Of a stretch of 57,374 nucleotides of DNA, positions 1-13,893 are shown in pieces. Below the pieces are notes generated by a model. It was not told the DNA's origin. It worked only from the letters and a program-made list of their open reading frames with translations, and made no database searches. Each line of letters begins with the position of its first letter. The first letter of the stretch is position 1. Source of the stretch: Saccoglossus kowalevskii (taxonomy: Eukaryota > Hemichordata > Enteropneusta > Harrimaniidae); NCBI RefSeq assembly GCF_000003605.2, contig NW_003135352.1, positions 148,670 to 206,043 of the forward strand, written 5' to 3'. The position numbers were made by a program, and so were the translations under genes.

Positions 1-1220
1 ATAGCTACTGATAACACATCCTAACATTGCTTTGTCTTGAGTTTATCTTTGAAACTTATAGGCACATAGATTAAACCTGTGTTGTTGATTTTGGAAAACA
101 CTACTGAAGCTGCCTTGCTTCCCTTCAGAAAATCTACATTTTAACCAACTTACATGACATTCTATGTTATGTTGACTTTATCACATGAAAGTTTATAGTG
201 CATTTCATCAATTAATAAATAAATGTGAAAATCGTAATTTTCAACACAAATAATAGTCTCGCTACCTTAATATACGGAATGAGGTAAACTTGTAAATTCC
301 TGCATATAGATATACCGATACACCTAGGAGTGTTCTCTGCATCAGTATTCATGTAGTTATTTTATTTCATTATCCGTAGTTCGATTTGTATATATATAGA
401 TTCTATAATCCATTTTAATTTCACTTTTAATGTTTTTGATAAGCAAGCTAAAATTAACCGTCTGATATTTCAGCCTATCACACCAACGCAAATCCCGACC
501 CAAGTAAAGAAAGGGAAATGAACCCATCACATGCCCCAAATCACTCTGGTTTCTGATATTCCTAATCGTCAAATCAAGCTATTTGTGAAAGTCGTACAAT
601 TGGGACTGGTTGCCAGGTACGTCACCATGGTAACTGCGGCACACATTTGATCGCTTTGGCAAAGCTTACAATTGTATGAGTATCCAACTCTCGTGTTGCT
701 ATAGTGAATGCATTTCATCAACAATGAAATCGAAAAAGATCGCCTTTATATCTGCATGGCATACTGGCATATTGTGTTTTGACATTAGTTCCATTGAATA
801 ACCACCAAAATAATGATTGATCCGATTGAATTTAAAATCACTCAATGCGTGTGTATATACGTTACTAGCAACGTTGAATATATCCACAGCGGAATGTGCC
901 TAAACAGGATTAATTCATTTAACACCTGTATGACTTCTGAAGGTTACACATCCTGTTAATTTTACATCATGGAATAGTTGCGTTATAGCAGAAATAATTT
1001 CAAATAGTATATGTCAAATTCTGTCATGTTTTTTTTTTTAACTTTAATGACAACTGCTCACATTTGGAGGAAGTACTCGGATTTCTTTTATAAAGTAAAT
1101 GTGTACCCCCCCCCCTTCCTGCCCGCCAAAGAATGTACGAGGATGTGTGAACTTTTGGAGGTCATGCATAATGTCTGTTTCATTACATATACAAGTATTC
1201 GCATATCAGGATGTAATATG
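1..1220. other. AT-rich non-coding DNA, no gene seen
   Basis: I see no gene-like frame, RNA gene or repeat array here. The short open frames are what random AT-rich DNA gives. The one site that stands out is the X-box-like palindrome at 621-634, listed separately. Short T and C homopolymers occur near 1028 and 1107. Confidence 0.6.
621..634. promoter_or_regulatory. RFX X-box-like palindrome
   Basis: GTCACCATGGTAAC is a near-perfect inverted repeat and differs at three positions from the palindromic RFX consensus GTTGCCATGGCAAC. RFX factors bind such X-boxes upstream of ciliary and other genes across metazoans. No transcription unit is recognised beside it, so function is unproven. It could be a chance palindrome or a repeat remnant. 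Confidence 0.3.
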
Positions 1221-1350
1221 AGGTTATTACGGGAATACCTGAAAGTATGCGCGAAGACAGTACAGCGGGAGTATCGACCGACGCACAGCGGATGTCCATG
1301 CGACGGCGTACTGTCTGAGTGCACACTTTGAGCTATCCTCGTAATAACCT
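1221..1350. mobile_element. 130 bp inverted-repeat element (MITE-like)
   Basis: The element starts AGGTTATTACG and ends CGTAATAACCT. Reading both ends inward, roughly 46 bases can be aligned as imperfect terminal inverted repeats, including the shared blocks AAAGT, TGTGC/TATGC and ACAGTAC. The centre is GC-richer than the flanks. No transposase is encoded. I could not define a clean target-site duplication (left flank AATATG, right flank TATTAT), so the superfamily is unknown. Two overlapping opposed open frames (1011-1331 and 1088-1363) are by-products of the palindrome. Confidence 0.65.
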
Positions 1351-2150
1351 TATTATTATACATTTTTTCCTTTCAATTCGCATTACCTTATATGGTAGGA
1401 TGAAAATACCCCGCAAATACCGCAAAATTACGGCACGCTGTAACTTATGGCGTTACGATGACAGATGTATAAGAATACATGTACTTCTAAGTAGCATACC
1501 AGTAATGACTAGTGCATGTTCGGTGACGCGCATATAACAGTATTGCTCATAATTCACGCAATGATTTGGATTAGTTTGTAACTGCCCTAATGTACGTTAG
1601 TTGTGTATTTTTTTTTTGTTATACGAATGATTGAACAAGATCCAAGCAGTCATCTGATATACTTGAGGAAATGCAGAAAGGTCCAAGCGTTGCATTAAAA
1701 TGTGAGGGAGTCTGGCATACTAGAAAACTAAGTAGTTAATGGTTGATCAGTCAACCATATTTATTAATTGTGCAAATTGCGAACCAGTGTTTTAAAGAAC
1801 GATGCGATACTGCTCAACCAAGGGATCACTGATCACATAGACCTAATAGCGATCAGTTTCATGGGACTGAGAGAACTCATTGCATAGTATATGAATCAGT
1901 GTCTGTATAAAAATGCAACTCAGCATCAATAAAAACACGTTCGTGGTGATAAAGCAGAGAAAGAGAAAGTAAATACAGTCAAATAAAAGAATGGTCGAGC
2001 TGAAAATGACGTATAGTCCAACAAGTACCTTAACAAAGCTGTGAAACAATTAAAAAGATGCAATAAAATCGAAGAATCACCTTCGGACAAAACGTAATGC
2101 TACCACGCGGATACAGAACATAAACTATAGAAGCAAACTATATCTTGCTG
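1351..2150. other. Non-coding AT-rich DNA, no gene seen
   Basis: No coding, RNA or repeat feature is recognisable. A 68-codon minus-strand frame at 1843-2049 is leucine/isoleucine/phenylalanine-rich, as expected for translated AT-rich DNA, and has no domain signature. Confidence 0.55.
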
Positions 2151-2208
2151 AGTTCTCGCTGACAGCGAGAGAGCAACGAGATTTGTTTTTGGCTCTCAAT
2201 TAGTATTT
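2151..2208. repeat. Hairpin + T-tract dispersed repeat, copy 1
   Basis: A perfect 7 bp hairpin (TCTCGCT-GAC-AGCGAGA, 2154-2170) is followed by a short spacer, a T-rich tract, then GGCTCTCAATTAGT. The same order recurs at 9171-9239 and 12071-12150 with different stem bases but the same GAGAG...TTTTTTT...CTC.TCAA.AGT frame. Similarity was judged by eye and this is the most diverged of the three. Confidence 0.4.
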
Positions 2209-2628
2209 TAGGGCTCATACCACTACTTGACTTTCCATAGACGACAATGTTAACATATGACGAGATTGCTATAAGAAAATGATGAACAAAGTTGAAAACA
2301 TGGCTCAAAAATGGGAAATCAACATGTCAGTAATCAACCATATGAAAAAAACTAACATGTTGGCCAGCTCAAACTCTTACAAATCTCAGGTAAACAAGAC
2401 ACACCTACTGTATTTGGATTGCACCTAGAGAAATCACTGGAAAAACACCAAGATTAGAACATCCAATTACACACACAGGTTCACAGCCACTAAGTAGTAA
2501 ACAAAAGACCATATGTTGGTCTCACCTTTGACCCAGTTGATTACGCTCTCAAACAGGGAGCACCTGAGACAAAAAATATTTAAAAAATCTCATTGGTTGT
2601 TGCAAGACATTTAACGAGCAGGCATTGG

Positions 2629-2779
2629 GGCTAATCTGCACTGGCTCGGAAGGTTGTAAATGATTAGCTAGTTTGAATTTGCATAACAATACTGACAATG
2701 AACGTGCATTCAACGCCACAAGTTTTTTTTGTTTTTTTAGCCAATCAGAATTCATCTTCCGAGCCAGTGCAGATCAGCC
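2629..2779. repeat. Inverted repeat with about 103 bp loop
   Basis: Positions 2634-2652 (ATCTGCACTGGCTCGGAAG) are exactly reverse-complementary to 2756-2774. One further mismatch extends the arms to about 24 bp. The outer flanks also share a direct repeat, AGGCATTGG, on both sides. The structure suits a small foldback or MITE remnant. Opposed short open frames over it (2549-2755 minus, 2673-2921 plus) result from the symmetry and show no domain. Confidence 0.6.
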
Positions 2780-3837
<1,058 letters not shown>

Positions 3838-4803
3838 TCAAAGCTTATTATGTTGGCTTTCACAGTGAACCCTGCGACTACTCTGCTGTACTTCGATTCG
3901 TTGTGTAACTGTCACAGAATATTAATTGGAGCTAGTGGCGTTGTGCGCTACGCCTGTGCTTACCGTGGCAAGGGGCTTTGATGTGGTCGTCAGCTCGAAT
4001 TGTGTGTGTTCCATGAGTTATGCTCATAATATATCTGTAATTATATTCATAATAATTGTCCGCCTTATTAGCATAAATTAATTCTAATTCTAATTACGTA
4101 TTAGATTATTTTCATTGCATAATATCATATAATAGTATATGTGTTATCGATACATATCGATACACTAGTTCAAATGACTTATCGTTGAATAATGTAGAAG
4201 ATAGTTTGATTCTACAATGTGACAGATTACTCCGTGTCTTACTATCAATAATACAGTCACCGAGGCAGTAAAGTCGCTGTGACACAGATCAGATTAAACT
4301 TATCATTCCAAGCAAGGTTGTCTATATCATATCAGATAGACATTATAACTCACAAATATAGTTACACATATATGTAATAAATCATTTTGGTTTGATATGT
4401 AATTTTATTGTGGCGATGGAACGTATGCACGTAGAACCACGGGAATTAGAAGTATTATGCATATGACGGGTATACTGATATGATAATGGTACGTTACATC
4501 ACTGCGTACGCGTATAGTAAGTATGCCGACTCTTAACCCGGCGCTGGATGAACACGAGACAGGAAATACTAAAAATACACTAGGGTCGTCATAAACATTT
4601 AGTTTTTTAAGAATTATTCGGTAATACTCTCGTCATTATATATCACAGTGTAAAATAATGGTTTTTGGGACTGCATTCACCGTGATTGAATTTTGTTTGC
4701 ACTAACTCTTTTCTTGCAGACGTTCCCAGTAGAAAAAACAGTACTAGTGAACTTCTCGTATGTCTAATATCGTGCTCTCATTTGTATTGTAAATAAGCGA
4801 CAT

Positions 4804-4817
4804 GTTGTCATGGTAAC
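4804..4817. promoter_or_regulatory. RFX X-box-like palindrome
   Basis: GTTGTCATGGTAAC has two mismatches from the palindromic consensus GTTGCCATGGCAAC. No promoter or exon is recognised nearby, so activity is unproven. Confidence 0.3.
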
Positions 4818-6369
4818 ATATTCACCGGCAAATAAGTTGTTCATCTCCGGGTCAATGTATGCGTTGCTTCCCTTCGGAGTTACTAAAAAAAAGATAACAG
4901 CATTTGTAGTAATTAAAACCTGGAAGGTCCATTGAACACTTAGTATTCCTCACACGCAGAACGACACTCAGTTGTACAGATTTCATATAATTCAATATAA
5001 TAATAATAACACTGTTATTATACTGTTCCGAATAAATATATAGACGACTTCACATGCTACATTGAATTTTTGGAGACCATGGTGCGCGTCAACGGGAAAC
5101 ATCTGTGTTATTATTACAACTGTGTTCGTGACAAGTTTATCTCTGAGCACAGCGTGAAGTGTGTGTATAGAGGGGTGGGTGTACTTTTATTGAAGAGCCA
5201 TCATACTTTAGTAAGCCTCAAAGAATAGCGACTTTAGTGAATTGGTGCACTGAAAGAAATAAGCTTGTCAGTGCGCCATCACATGAAGAGCAATCAATCA
5301 AGAAATCAATGATTATAACCTAAGTTCGGATTGATCTCTTGATCTAAATTTGTCCTTCACAATACATTGTCACGTGAGAGAAAGTGGATTCTTACTAAAA
5401 TTCAATCATACAAGTAAATGGTGTACATCTGTCTGATGTTAAATCACATCTTTCGAATTTTGTTAATGCGTTCCTTGACAGATCAACAGACAGGGACCAA
5501 TTACTGAATTGCAAGCCAAGTGAAACAGTGGGCAGATGTGAATTCACTACTGTACTCATGTCATGGTTCTTCAACGTGTGCAAAAGACATAAACAGAGGA
5601 CTTTATATTATATTCCTCATCCGATAGATGGTTAGTCTCCCAAATACCATATTGCACAGCAAATCGTGATATATTGAATCTGATGTTTGGATGAAATCCA
5701 TGATGCGGGAAGATACGCTAATTAACCTTGTATAACCCGCAAGAATGGGTTATTTATAATAATACTTTTCATCCGTCGTTTGCTTTGTATCTGTGTATCA
5801 GTTGCTAGTCGACAGTTTTGGGTTTTTGGACATTCACAATTTCGAATTTGCATATCATTTATGTATTTATATAACTTAAACATAATTTTATGAATATTTG
5901 CTAGTTAGATGAACGATCTATATACAACCAATTAGGTTTACTCCCGAATATTTGTCAATCTTGTTCTGAAATGTTTCAGTTTTGTTCATAGATCGTGTAT
6001 ATGGTTTACCACAAACGCCAACAATAGAACAAATGATTAGGTTTCTGTACCGTGTGTAGACCGACAGAAAACCAAATTAGTTTTGGTCAGACTTAATTGC
6101 TCAATTGTTACTTTAAAAGGTCATAATCTAATAAATTAGATTTTTCATTTATAGCACAGATTTTGATATACATCAATATTCTAATTTAATTATTCTAGAC
6201 TGTTCTTGGTATTCTCAATGTACTCTCAGTCTTCAGCCTTATTAACTTGAAGAGAAGTTCATTTAAAAACAAATGGTCAGGGGGAATGTGATCATAATGC
6301 TCATTTCTTCAATGATCGAATCATTATAAGGATCGTGCTGCCCAGGGTTGTATATGGTGACTTTAAAAT

Positions 6370-6403
6370 ACCATCCCTAGCAATTTACCATCCCTAGCAA
6401 CAA
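6370..6403 (+). repeat. 17 bp tandem duplication
   Basis: ACCATCCCTAGCAATTT at 6370-6386 is followed at once by a second copy starting at 6387, which matches for 14 bases and then has a CAA insertion. It looks like recent local slippage. Confidence 0.8.
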
Positions 6404-9170
6404 TTTATGTTGAATAGTTTACAGCCACAAATATTATAAAAAAAATTACTGAAAGAGAAAGTCCGATAGTAGAACATCGTGAAACATATCTCAAAACTAA
6501 GTAAAATAAAACAGTACGTGAACAGTCAATTTATTTTGGTCAACCTCTTAGTTCACTACGTATGGTGTCACTGTTTTTATCCGGGTATTTTTAGAATATC
6601 TAGGAAGATCGCTGGCATAGCAAGGGCCATTAAAACAGGGCGGGTTCATGACACCATGTAGAACCATTTACGAAAACCATTGGAAATATATAATTTAAAT
6701 TACTTGTTAAAATTGTAGTCAATCTCTTATGGGCATCGCACGAAAGGTTGTCTCGTAGTAAATGTATCGTTACAATCCTGTTCAATATGCCATGAACGCA
6801 TATAGACTGGTCACTTCCCATAGTGACTGAACCATCGATATTTTTTTAGATAACCCTACAACCAGAAACACATTAGAAAAAATAGTGATTTAATTAAATA
6901 TATATAAAATGTGCCATGGTTTTTTTTCAAATGGCATTTGAAAATGAGCTTAGACAAGCAATGGCGGAATTCAATTGGAATAGTGGATGGATGTGCCCAT
7001 TCACATTTTGATCAGTATACCTAAAGTGTGCAATAATGAACTGCATCACAGAGTAATACACTGTCACTGTGTGGACGTGTCTCGAATGAGAGATATTTTG
7101 AAAGTGTATAGATAGCAACGTATACGCAATTGATACATTTAATGAGATGGCGCAAACAGTAATATGTGAACCATTCAAACATTTAATTTATGTTTTTACA
7201 AACTGCTATTGTTAAGGGTCTCATTCCGGCGCTTTTTCTGACAGTGTCCATCATTGTGACGAAAACTGAGCACTTGTCAAATTGCTTTCGCTGTAATTAT
7301 CATATTTGTATGCTTTGTAGTGCGCCACATACTTAATATGGAGGCCAAATTCATCGTGCGAGATTCATTTACTATACGCTGGCGTATTTCAATTTACCGA
7401 GGGAATTGGTTGACACCAGAGTAGCACATTCTTAGACAAATAGACGTAGTCCTAAACAAGGGATATACGTCATGTAGCAAAATGCACTATGTTAGCTGAT
7501 TGCTGTGTTTTTAAACAATTAGTAAACCTGTTTTTTTTTTTTAAATACGCCAAAGTAAGGAACAATAGGTTGGATACTTTTCGAATTATTAAAATATTTT
7601 TTTGATATGAATATAGTTTTATTTTATAAAAATTTGATATTAGATATTTGTTGCTTGGGTCGAATATTTCAAGATTAACCTCCGAGTTTTTAATATATCG
7701 CAAGACAGAGACGCTGTCATTAACAGAACATGGTAACAGATCAATCTAAAATGTTATTCGTGTAAACTGTCTCAACGGGTTTGTCAAGGTGAGGAGACCG
7801 TCTATCCAGTCAGCACCATGTTCAATCCATCAATCAATCCGCTTTTTTAGATTGCAGTTGCAGCACATTAATGTCGACGAGATAATCTCTGACGTGAAGT
7901 GATGAATTATTTGCGAATAGTCCATGAGGTACATTTAAAACACCTCGAACCAACGGTAACACAAGGGTTTAGAAAACTATCAGTGATGCAAATCACAGCA
8001 CCAACCAAGCATCACTTAGCCGTGTATAGTGCACTGCGATGATGAATGGTATGATCACCGACAGACCGAGTCTAGGCTGAAATATATCAACATGAACCCA
8101 AGACTTTCCGGTACATCTCATCGGAAATTTTCCTGATCGTCTGTCAGACCAAGGAGGTATTCTATTTTGTGTTATGACCCGTACATGGCGATCTGCCCTC
8201 GGGTGGAGACAAGAACAAAATAAGAAGTAATCGTGATTGTCGTTTCAGACAAACTAAACTCCACCGTTTGGAAACACGCTGGTGGAACTGGTTATTACAC
8301 TCTGGCGATTTAATGCCAACTGACTGACACCAGGAAAAATAAATAAAGCAGACAACAAATTCCAAAGGAAATAACACAAATTAAGCGTCAACGGAAACCG
8401 AAACCAATGTCTGTGATGCCCCTTCTCATGAGCAATCAGCTAAATAATCATTAAGTATCAGAATAAGCACGATATTTAGTTATCGAACGATGGGTCATGC
8501 CGGGAGCCACATTAATTCTTTACTCTAGTTTAAAGAGCAATCGTGAAAATCACTAAATTGGGTGCCATTGCAAATATTGTACTTTGTTGTTTAATGCCAT
8601 CGCTTGAACATGCTGAATTGATACAATAACAGCTAGAACAATTCTACCCGTCATGCATTGAATAAATGCCAACTTGTGACACCCTGGAGAGTAATTAAAA
8701 TGCAGTAATACAATGATTTTCACAGATCTTAGTTAAGACACTTTGATTAAGTGCTTAGATAGTAAATGATAACAATGCGTGACATTTATATTATACACAA
8801 AACATTCCTATGCTCGTTCTCGAATGGAAGCTCATACAATGGTTTGTATATAATAATGTGCTTTCACAAAGGCGCTTCACAACAACGATATTCACATTTG
8901 GTTCAGTTCAGCTGAACCACTTAAGAGTTGCAGGTCACCCAGGTTAATCTACCTGGAAGTGTATCTTGGATTATATTTACCCGCTCATTCTCGGAATTGA
9001 AAAAAGACAAATCCTCTATACCCTAAAATAAGAAACATTGTTGTGTGTAATGCAGAGAGAGTTACATTAACGGGGAAGGGGGTGACACAATTTTCCCAAA
9101 AATGTACGTAAATTAACATTTCATTTTGTTTTTTCCATTGAATATACCGTGACCTAATATGGCCGCCAAA

Positions 9171-9239
9171 ATCTCGTTCTACGTGAGAGTCAGGTGACAT
9201 TTTTTTTGCTCCTCAAATAGTGTTCCATACTTCTTGTCA
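9171..9239. repeat. Hairpin + T-tract dispersed repeat, copy 2
   Basis: The order is ATCTCGTTCTACGTGAGAG, then TCAGGTGACA, a T run, GCTCCTCAAATAGT and GTTCCATACTTCTTG. It aligns by eye over about 65 bases with 12071-12150, including the GTTCCA...TTCT tail. The stem is imperfect here. A short direct repeat (TGTCATTGCGTC) lies just downstream at 9235-9265. Confidence 0.45.
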
Positions 9240-12070
9240 TTGCGTCATTTCCTGTCATTGCGTCCATGTTCCACCCGTCCGATGTAACCATGGTATTTGA
9301 CGGGAGATTGAAACGCTATTTTAGAAGCAAAAACAAGTTTTGTTGGTCTACCGCTCTCAAAGATTTCCCCCATCGCGCTTTGCGTCTGAATTCTATACAG
9401 GTAAAAACACAATCATTGAGCTCTTTCACAGGAAATCACACACTCAACGGTTAACGAACGTTCATAATACATAACGTCACTAGTACAACAATTAATACCT
9501 AATTACCATAAAATCACACTCTATCGGAAGCAATATATTATACGAAACTCGTTGAGATCATTGTGCGTCGAGTCGCATTAGCGCATGTCATCCTCCAGTT
9601 CAACGTATGGAAACGTCACTCCGAAATTGTGATTATTCAACGAGACAGTAGAATGATGCATGTGCGAGAGGACCTATTTATTTCTAACTGCTTACACAAT
9701 AACCATAATAAAAATACATACACACGCATTTACCTCAATGTTTCTTCTAGCACCCCACATCACTTACAGCTTTTGCTGTGCAATCGACGTTTGCGTACTG
9801 AATCAATGGGACAAAGATTCCACACACTGGTCTCTTGAACACGTTTAACAACTCAACTTTAACCTTAATATTTGTATAATGGTGATTGCAATTATTATGC
9901 AATATGAACCATTTAACGTCATTATGTAGTACGGTTTCTACAGCATGGCAGTCTACTTCAACAAAATGGCCGCATTATGCAAAAGACGACTGAGTGTACA
10001 GCGTACATTTTTTCCTGTGAACGTACACGATTTCTATACTATCTTCTGTTACTTGACAGTTCATCAGTGATAGATTTGGTATTTGGCATGATGTTCTTTC
10101 TACAGATATGCACACACATTTTTCGCGGCACGTTGTAAACGTTAGTGACACACTCGTATTAGATGTTTTATGTTCAGAACACATTATACTAAACCGACGG
10201 AACTGGGAACGCGCGTGCTTTGTGTAGTATTTAATAGTCAGCATGGACCGAGAGCCGGTACATATATATATGGAAAACAGTAGTAGGTGATCGTAGTCCG
10301 TGGGAAGTATTCAATATAACCAGACATCTCGGGCGATGGCCTTTTATCTGTTTGTCATTTGAATATAATTGCGTCAGGTGCATTTGTCAACATGTATACT
10401 ATTAGTGAGAACATGCGGTTTCAGAAAAGAAGTCATTCACAAAATATGGTAACAGGAAAACTAATTGGATTCCTTTATTCTGTAGACCAATATTTTCTCG
10501 CATACAACATGTTATTGTCAATGGCCAACCAGCTATTTACACATTCTACGACTTCAGTAATTTGCCATTAGATAATTGTGTTTCAAGCTTTGTAAGCCTC
10601 TATTTGACACAAACGTAAACATTGTGGCTAATATAAATATTGCGTCGATGCGGGAGTGCACACCGAAATTTGACTATTACATCTTTACAAATGTTTACGC
10701 TAATCACCAATAAAGTCAGTGGTAATATATTTCGCACGAATATATTTTCTTATGACTTATTTCTGCAAGGTAAGTGTAATGGGTAGCAGCTGTAGAAACA
10801 CTTTTTACGTTGAAATGTTAAGGTTTTTTTTAATCGATATCTCAACCTTTGCTTTCAAAAACCCAATTTTGTACGAAAGTCTTTGTGTTCCAATATTTCA
10901 TATAACTTATTACGTATTTGTATAATTTACAAATTATATAATTTATGATATTGTTGTATTATATAAACAATTTCGAACGTGAACTAAAATAATATCATAA
11001 AATAACAGTTGCATTAAATATCCGTGGTTGGAAAAATTGAACATGCCTGCTTCATCGAACACTTCAGAACAGTAGAGTCATAGACCATCACTTCACACTG
11101 TCAGAGCAGTGTCGCCCTCAAGGATCATTCACAATGATGAATGCATCGCATCGCTGTGAGAATCATCGACATATACAAATTCAAAGCAAAGTATTTTTAA
11201 ATATTAACCGCTGCATTCATTATTTAATTTGAGGCAATAAACGTAGCGTTAATTCCCGAGATGGTTTACAAAAATAGAAACTCCTTAGAATCCTCGTGAA
11301 AAAATAACCTACCAAAAGTGCTCTCTCCATGTAAATTTCTACTCTGCACACTCAGAATACATTATACATCCACCTAGGTGAAACTAATAGACGGTGAGAT
11401 TATCTGAGGTTTTTGGGCTTGAATGCTTCTATCCAGTGGGATAAAGGATTGATTGTGTTAAAGGTGGAGGTCTAGCGCATATTTCACGGAGAGTAGGACA
11501 TTTGATACTGGCACGGAATTTAAACCAGCGTCATTAAAATAAGTCACGTCACATATGCAGGTGATTGAATGAAGAACAAAGCAAACATAGATCGTATTGC
11601 AACATACAATAGATAAGAGAGATGAATGTTTTTATCTAGTTCTATTTTAAAACATCAATCACGTGTATGCTACAATATATATTTTCTTTATTTCTGACTG
11701 ATTTTATTTTTTTATTTCACTGGTATCGTGTGTGTCGCATAGACCGTTGTTGTATGTTGAAAATCTGTGTAGACAAGATTGATGTTTTTGTAATAGACAT
11801 ATTTATAAAGTGAAATCAAATAATGTTGACTTTTACTAGAGAACTAGAAACACGTGTTGTTGTTCTTTTTTTTTTTTGCACATCATTACTTATTTTGATG
11901 CGTTCTATACTGACGATGTCTTTGTTTGGATCAATAATTAATCGCAACATTGACTCAGATTGCCGATATGTCCTGTTTGTAGGTAATATTGAAACCTTCT
12001 AAGACCATTGTATAACACGTTACGATAGTTATCCACAAGTTCATGAACTTAGACGCAAATAATTTCTGAG
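9240..12070. other. Non-coding AT-rich DNA, no gene seen
   Basis: Several open frames of 60-91 codons (for example 9563-9838 plus and 9975-10244 minus) lack motifs and have chance length. A CAAAATGGCCGC motif near 9960 resembles a YY1 core but is isolated. No RNA gene is visible. Confidence 0.5.
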
Positions 12071-12150
12071 ATCTCGTCGGTGACGAGAGTCACGTGACGT
12101 ATTTTTTTTTCTCTTCAAACAGTTTTCAACGTTTACTGTTCCAAGTATTC
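12071..12150. repeat. Hairpin + T-tract dispersed repeat, copy 3
   Basis: A perfect 7 bp hairpin (TCTCGTC-GGT-GACGAGA, 12072-12088) is followed by GTCACGTGAC, a T run, CTCTTCAAACAGT and then GTTCCAAGTATTCT. The element order matches 9171-9239 and, more loosely, 2151-2208. The embedded GTCACGTGAC (12089-12098) is a perfect 10 bp E-box palindrome. Confidence 0.5.
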
Positions 12151-12371
12151 TGGTTAAGTGGGTCAGTAGACCTGAACACTATTTGAGTCGCAAAGTTTTC
12201 TCCCTTTCAACAACATCGGGGCTATTTGCGTGTAAGACAACTCGTGAGAAAACTACGGATCTGGGAAATGCACATGGTTCGTGGAAAGTTGGATTTTTTC
12301 TGTAAAGATTTGGGAAATAAAATAAATAAAGAAAACAATATTTTGTTTGTAGTACAGTGTGGTAGAACGAC

Positions 12372-12547
12372 TCACTGGAACAGTCAAAATCAAAAAAAGA
12401 ATCATGATTGGAAGAAATATTAGCTGGTTTTGCGATTCCCTTAATTTCAAGTTCTGTTGTCACTGGAACAGTCAAAATCAAAAAAAGAATCATGATTGGA
12501 AGAAATATTAGCTGGTTTTGCGATTCCCTTAATTTCAAGTTCTGTTG
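12372..12547 (+). repeat. Perfect 88 bp tandem duplication
   Basis: Positions 12372-12459 and 12460-12547 are identical over all 88 bases, so the duplication is recent. It lengthens a minus-strand frame to 154 codons (12179-12643) because 88 is not a multiple of three and both registers happen to stay open. I do not regard that frame as a gene. Confidence 0.95.
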
Positions 12548-12808
12548 CGATATAATCGCCAAAGAATGTAATGTATTTGTTTTAAAATAGTCACTAAGTC
12601 CATTAAATGTACATGGATAACAAAAGAATGTGCGTAGCCACAATTTCAGGCTATAATTGGAATGTATAGCAATTGTCTAAAATGGAGTAAATGCTCTACC
12701 TACCGTGATGTATTAATTCATCGGTGAACGTGTCAGTTTCTTCCAAATAGCAATCCGTTTTTTTCTTCCACGGCAAAGTAATGCGTCCGTGTATGATAAC
12801 CCTATATA

Positions 12809-12836
12809 TAGATAGAGAAAGAGAGAAAGAGAGAGA
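12809..12836 (+). repeat. GA-rich microsatellite
   Basis: An imperfect purine run made of GATA and GAGA/GAAA units follows a short TATATA stretch. Confidence 0.8.
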
Positions 12837-13668
12837 ATGTTATTATTGTATAACTTATACAACTGCCATCCGTTAGACTTTCAAAACCAATAGATTCCTC
12901 ATCATTAATTAAAGTCACCCTTTCGAAAGTTCATTATTGACATATTCGATCCGGTAGCATAGTAAATGCAGACACACGTATCATTTCACTTGAGTCTTGT
13001 CTCCCGTATAGCGAATGAGGAACACGTGAAGCGTTCAAATTACTCTTCGGCGTTGTGTGAAGTATTGACTATTATGAATGCAATTTCGGATAGTGCCTCC
13101 GCCATTTCCTGAAAGTCATCTCACTGTCATCATTTCAGAAGATGTATAGAGGCGTTCGAATCCTCGATTCTGAATATCAAAGTAACGGTAGACATGTTTT
13201 TGCTTGTTTGTGTATATGTGTGTGTACGTGGTGTACTCTTATTGATCGATATGTGCTGCATTTAGCTTAATAATAACAATGTAACTTGAACATTTCAATT
13301 CATGTATAATTGTATTTTATTATAAGTCAATGGATAATGAAACCGGATACAAATTGTGTATAGATTTGTGTTTGTGGAAGCATAGGCAGCATCATTGAAT
13401 TTATCATAGTAGTATATGCTAATTAAATTAAGTGTGTGTTAGGTCTGTGGCATACGGTTAATACCAGTATGCATCCCTATTCATGTTCCTGTGATCGAAT
13501 TTGTCATTTTGTTTTTATTTAACGTATTCAAGCTAGCAGCGTGCGCTGGTTGACGTGGTCTTTGCGTTATGACAAGCAATTATTCACAAACAGAATCACT
13601 TCACACGTTGACTGAAATTATAATCTACCAAAATAGTCTAGGGTTCCGTATATTACGTCGGTGAGTGT

Positions 13669-13893
13669 GGGTGGGTGGACGGATGGGTGGATGGGTGGAC
13701 GGATGGACGGATGGGTGGACGGATGGGTGGATGGGTGGACGGATGGGTGGACGGATGGACGGATGGGTGGACGGATGGGTGGATGGGTGGACGGATGGAC
13801 GGATGGGTGGATGGGTGGACGGATGGACGGATGGGTGGACGGATGGGTGGACGGATGGACGGATGGACGGATGGGTGGACGGATGGGTGGATG
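13669..13893 (+). repeat. GGNN tetranucleotide minisatellite
   Basis: About 225 bases parse into tetramers that are almost all GGAT, GGAC or GGGT, arranged as mixed 8-mers and 12-mers such as GGATGGAC and GGATGGGTGGAC. The period of four has no stop codon in the plus frames and codes a Pro/His/Ser/Thr/Arg-rich string on the minus strand. Four overlapping nominal frames of 77-126 codons are therefore artefacts. The plus strand is strongly G-rich and could form G-quadruplex or slipped structures. Confidence 0.95.

Larger units (their letters stand above)
3838..9170. other. AT-rich non-coding DNA with minor repeats
   Basis: No gene is supported. Small features inside are an X-box-like palindrome (4804-4817) and a 17 bp tandem repeat (6370-6403). 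At 5398-5637 a plus-strand frame of about 80 codons without an ATG has balanced composition but no recognised domain. The minus-strand frame at 8162-8377 is cysteine/leucine-rich and unidentified. I see no tRNA, snRNA or rRNA. Confidence 0.5.

Noticed and set aside
5398-5637. About 80 stop-free plus codons with balanced residues
   Set aside because: No start, no splice signals, no recognised domain, and many such runs are expected by chance.
12179-12643. 154-codon minus frame
   Set aside because: Its length comes from the 88 bp tandem duplication, and the repeated segments fall in different registers without a domain.
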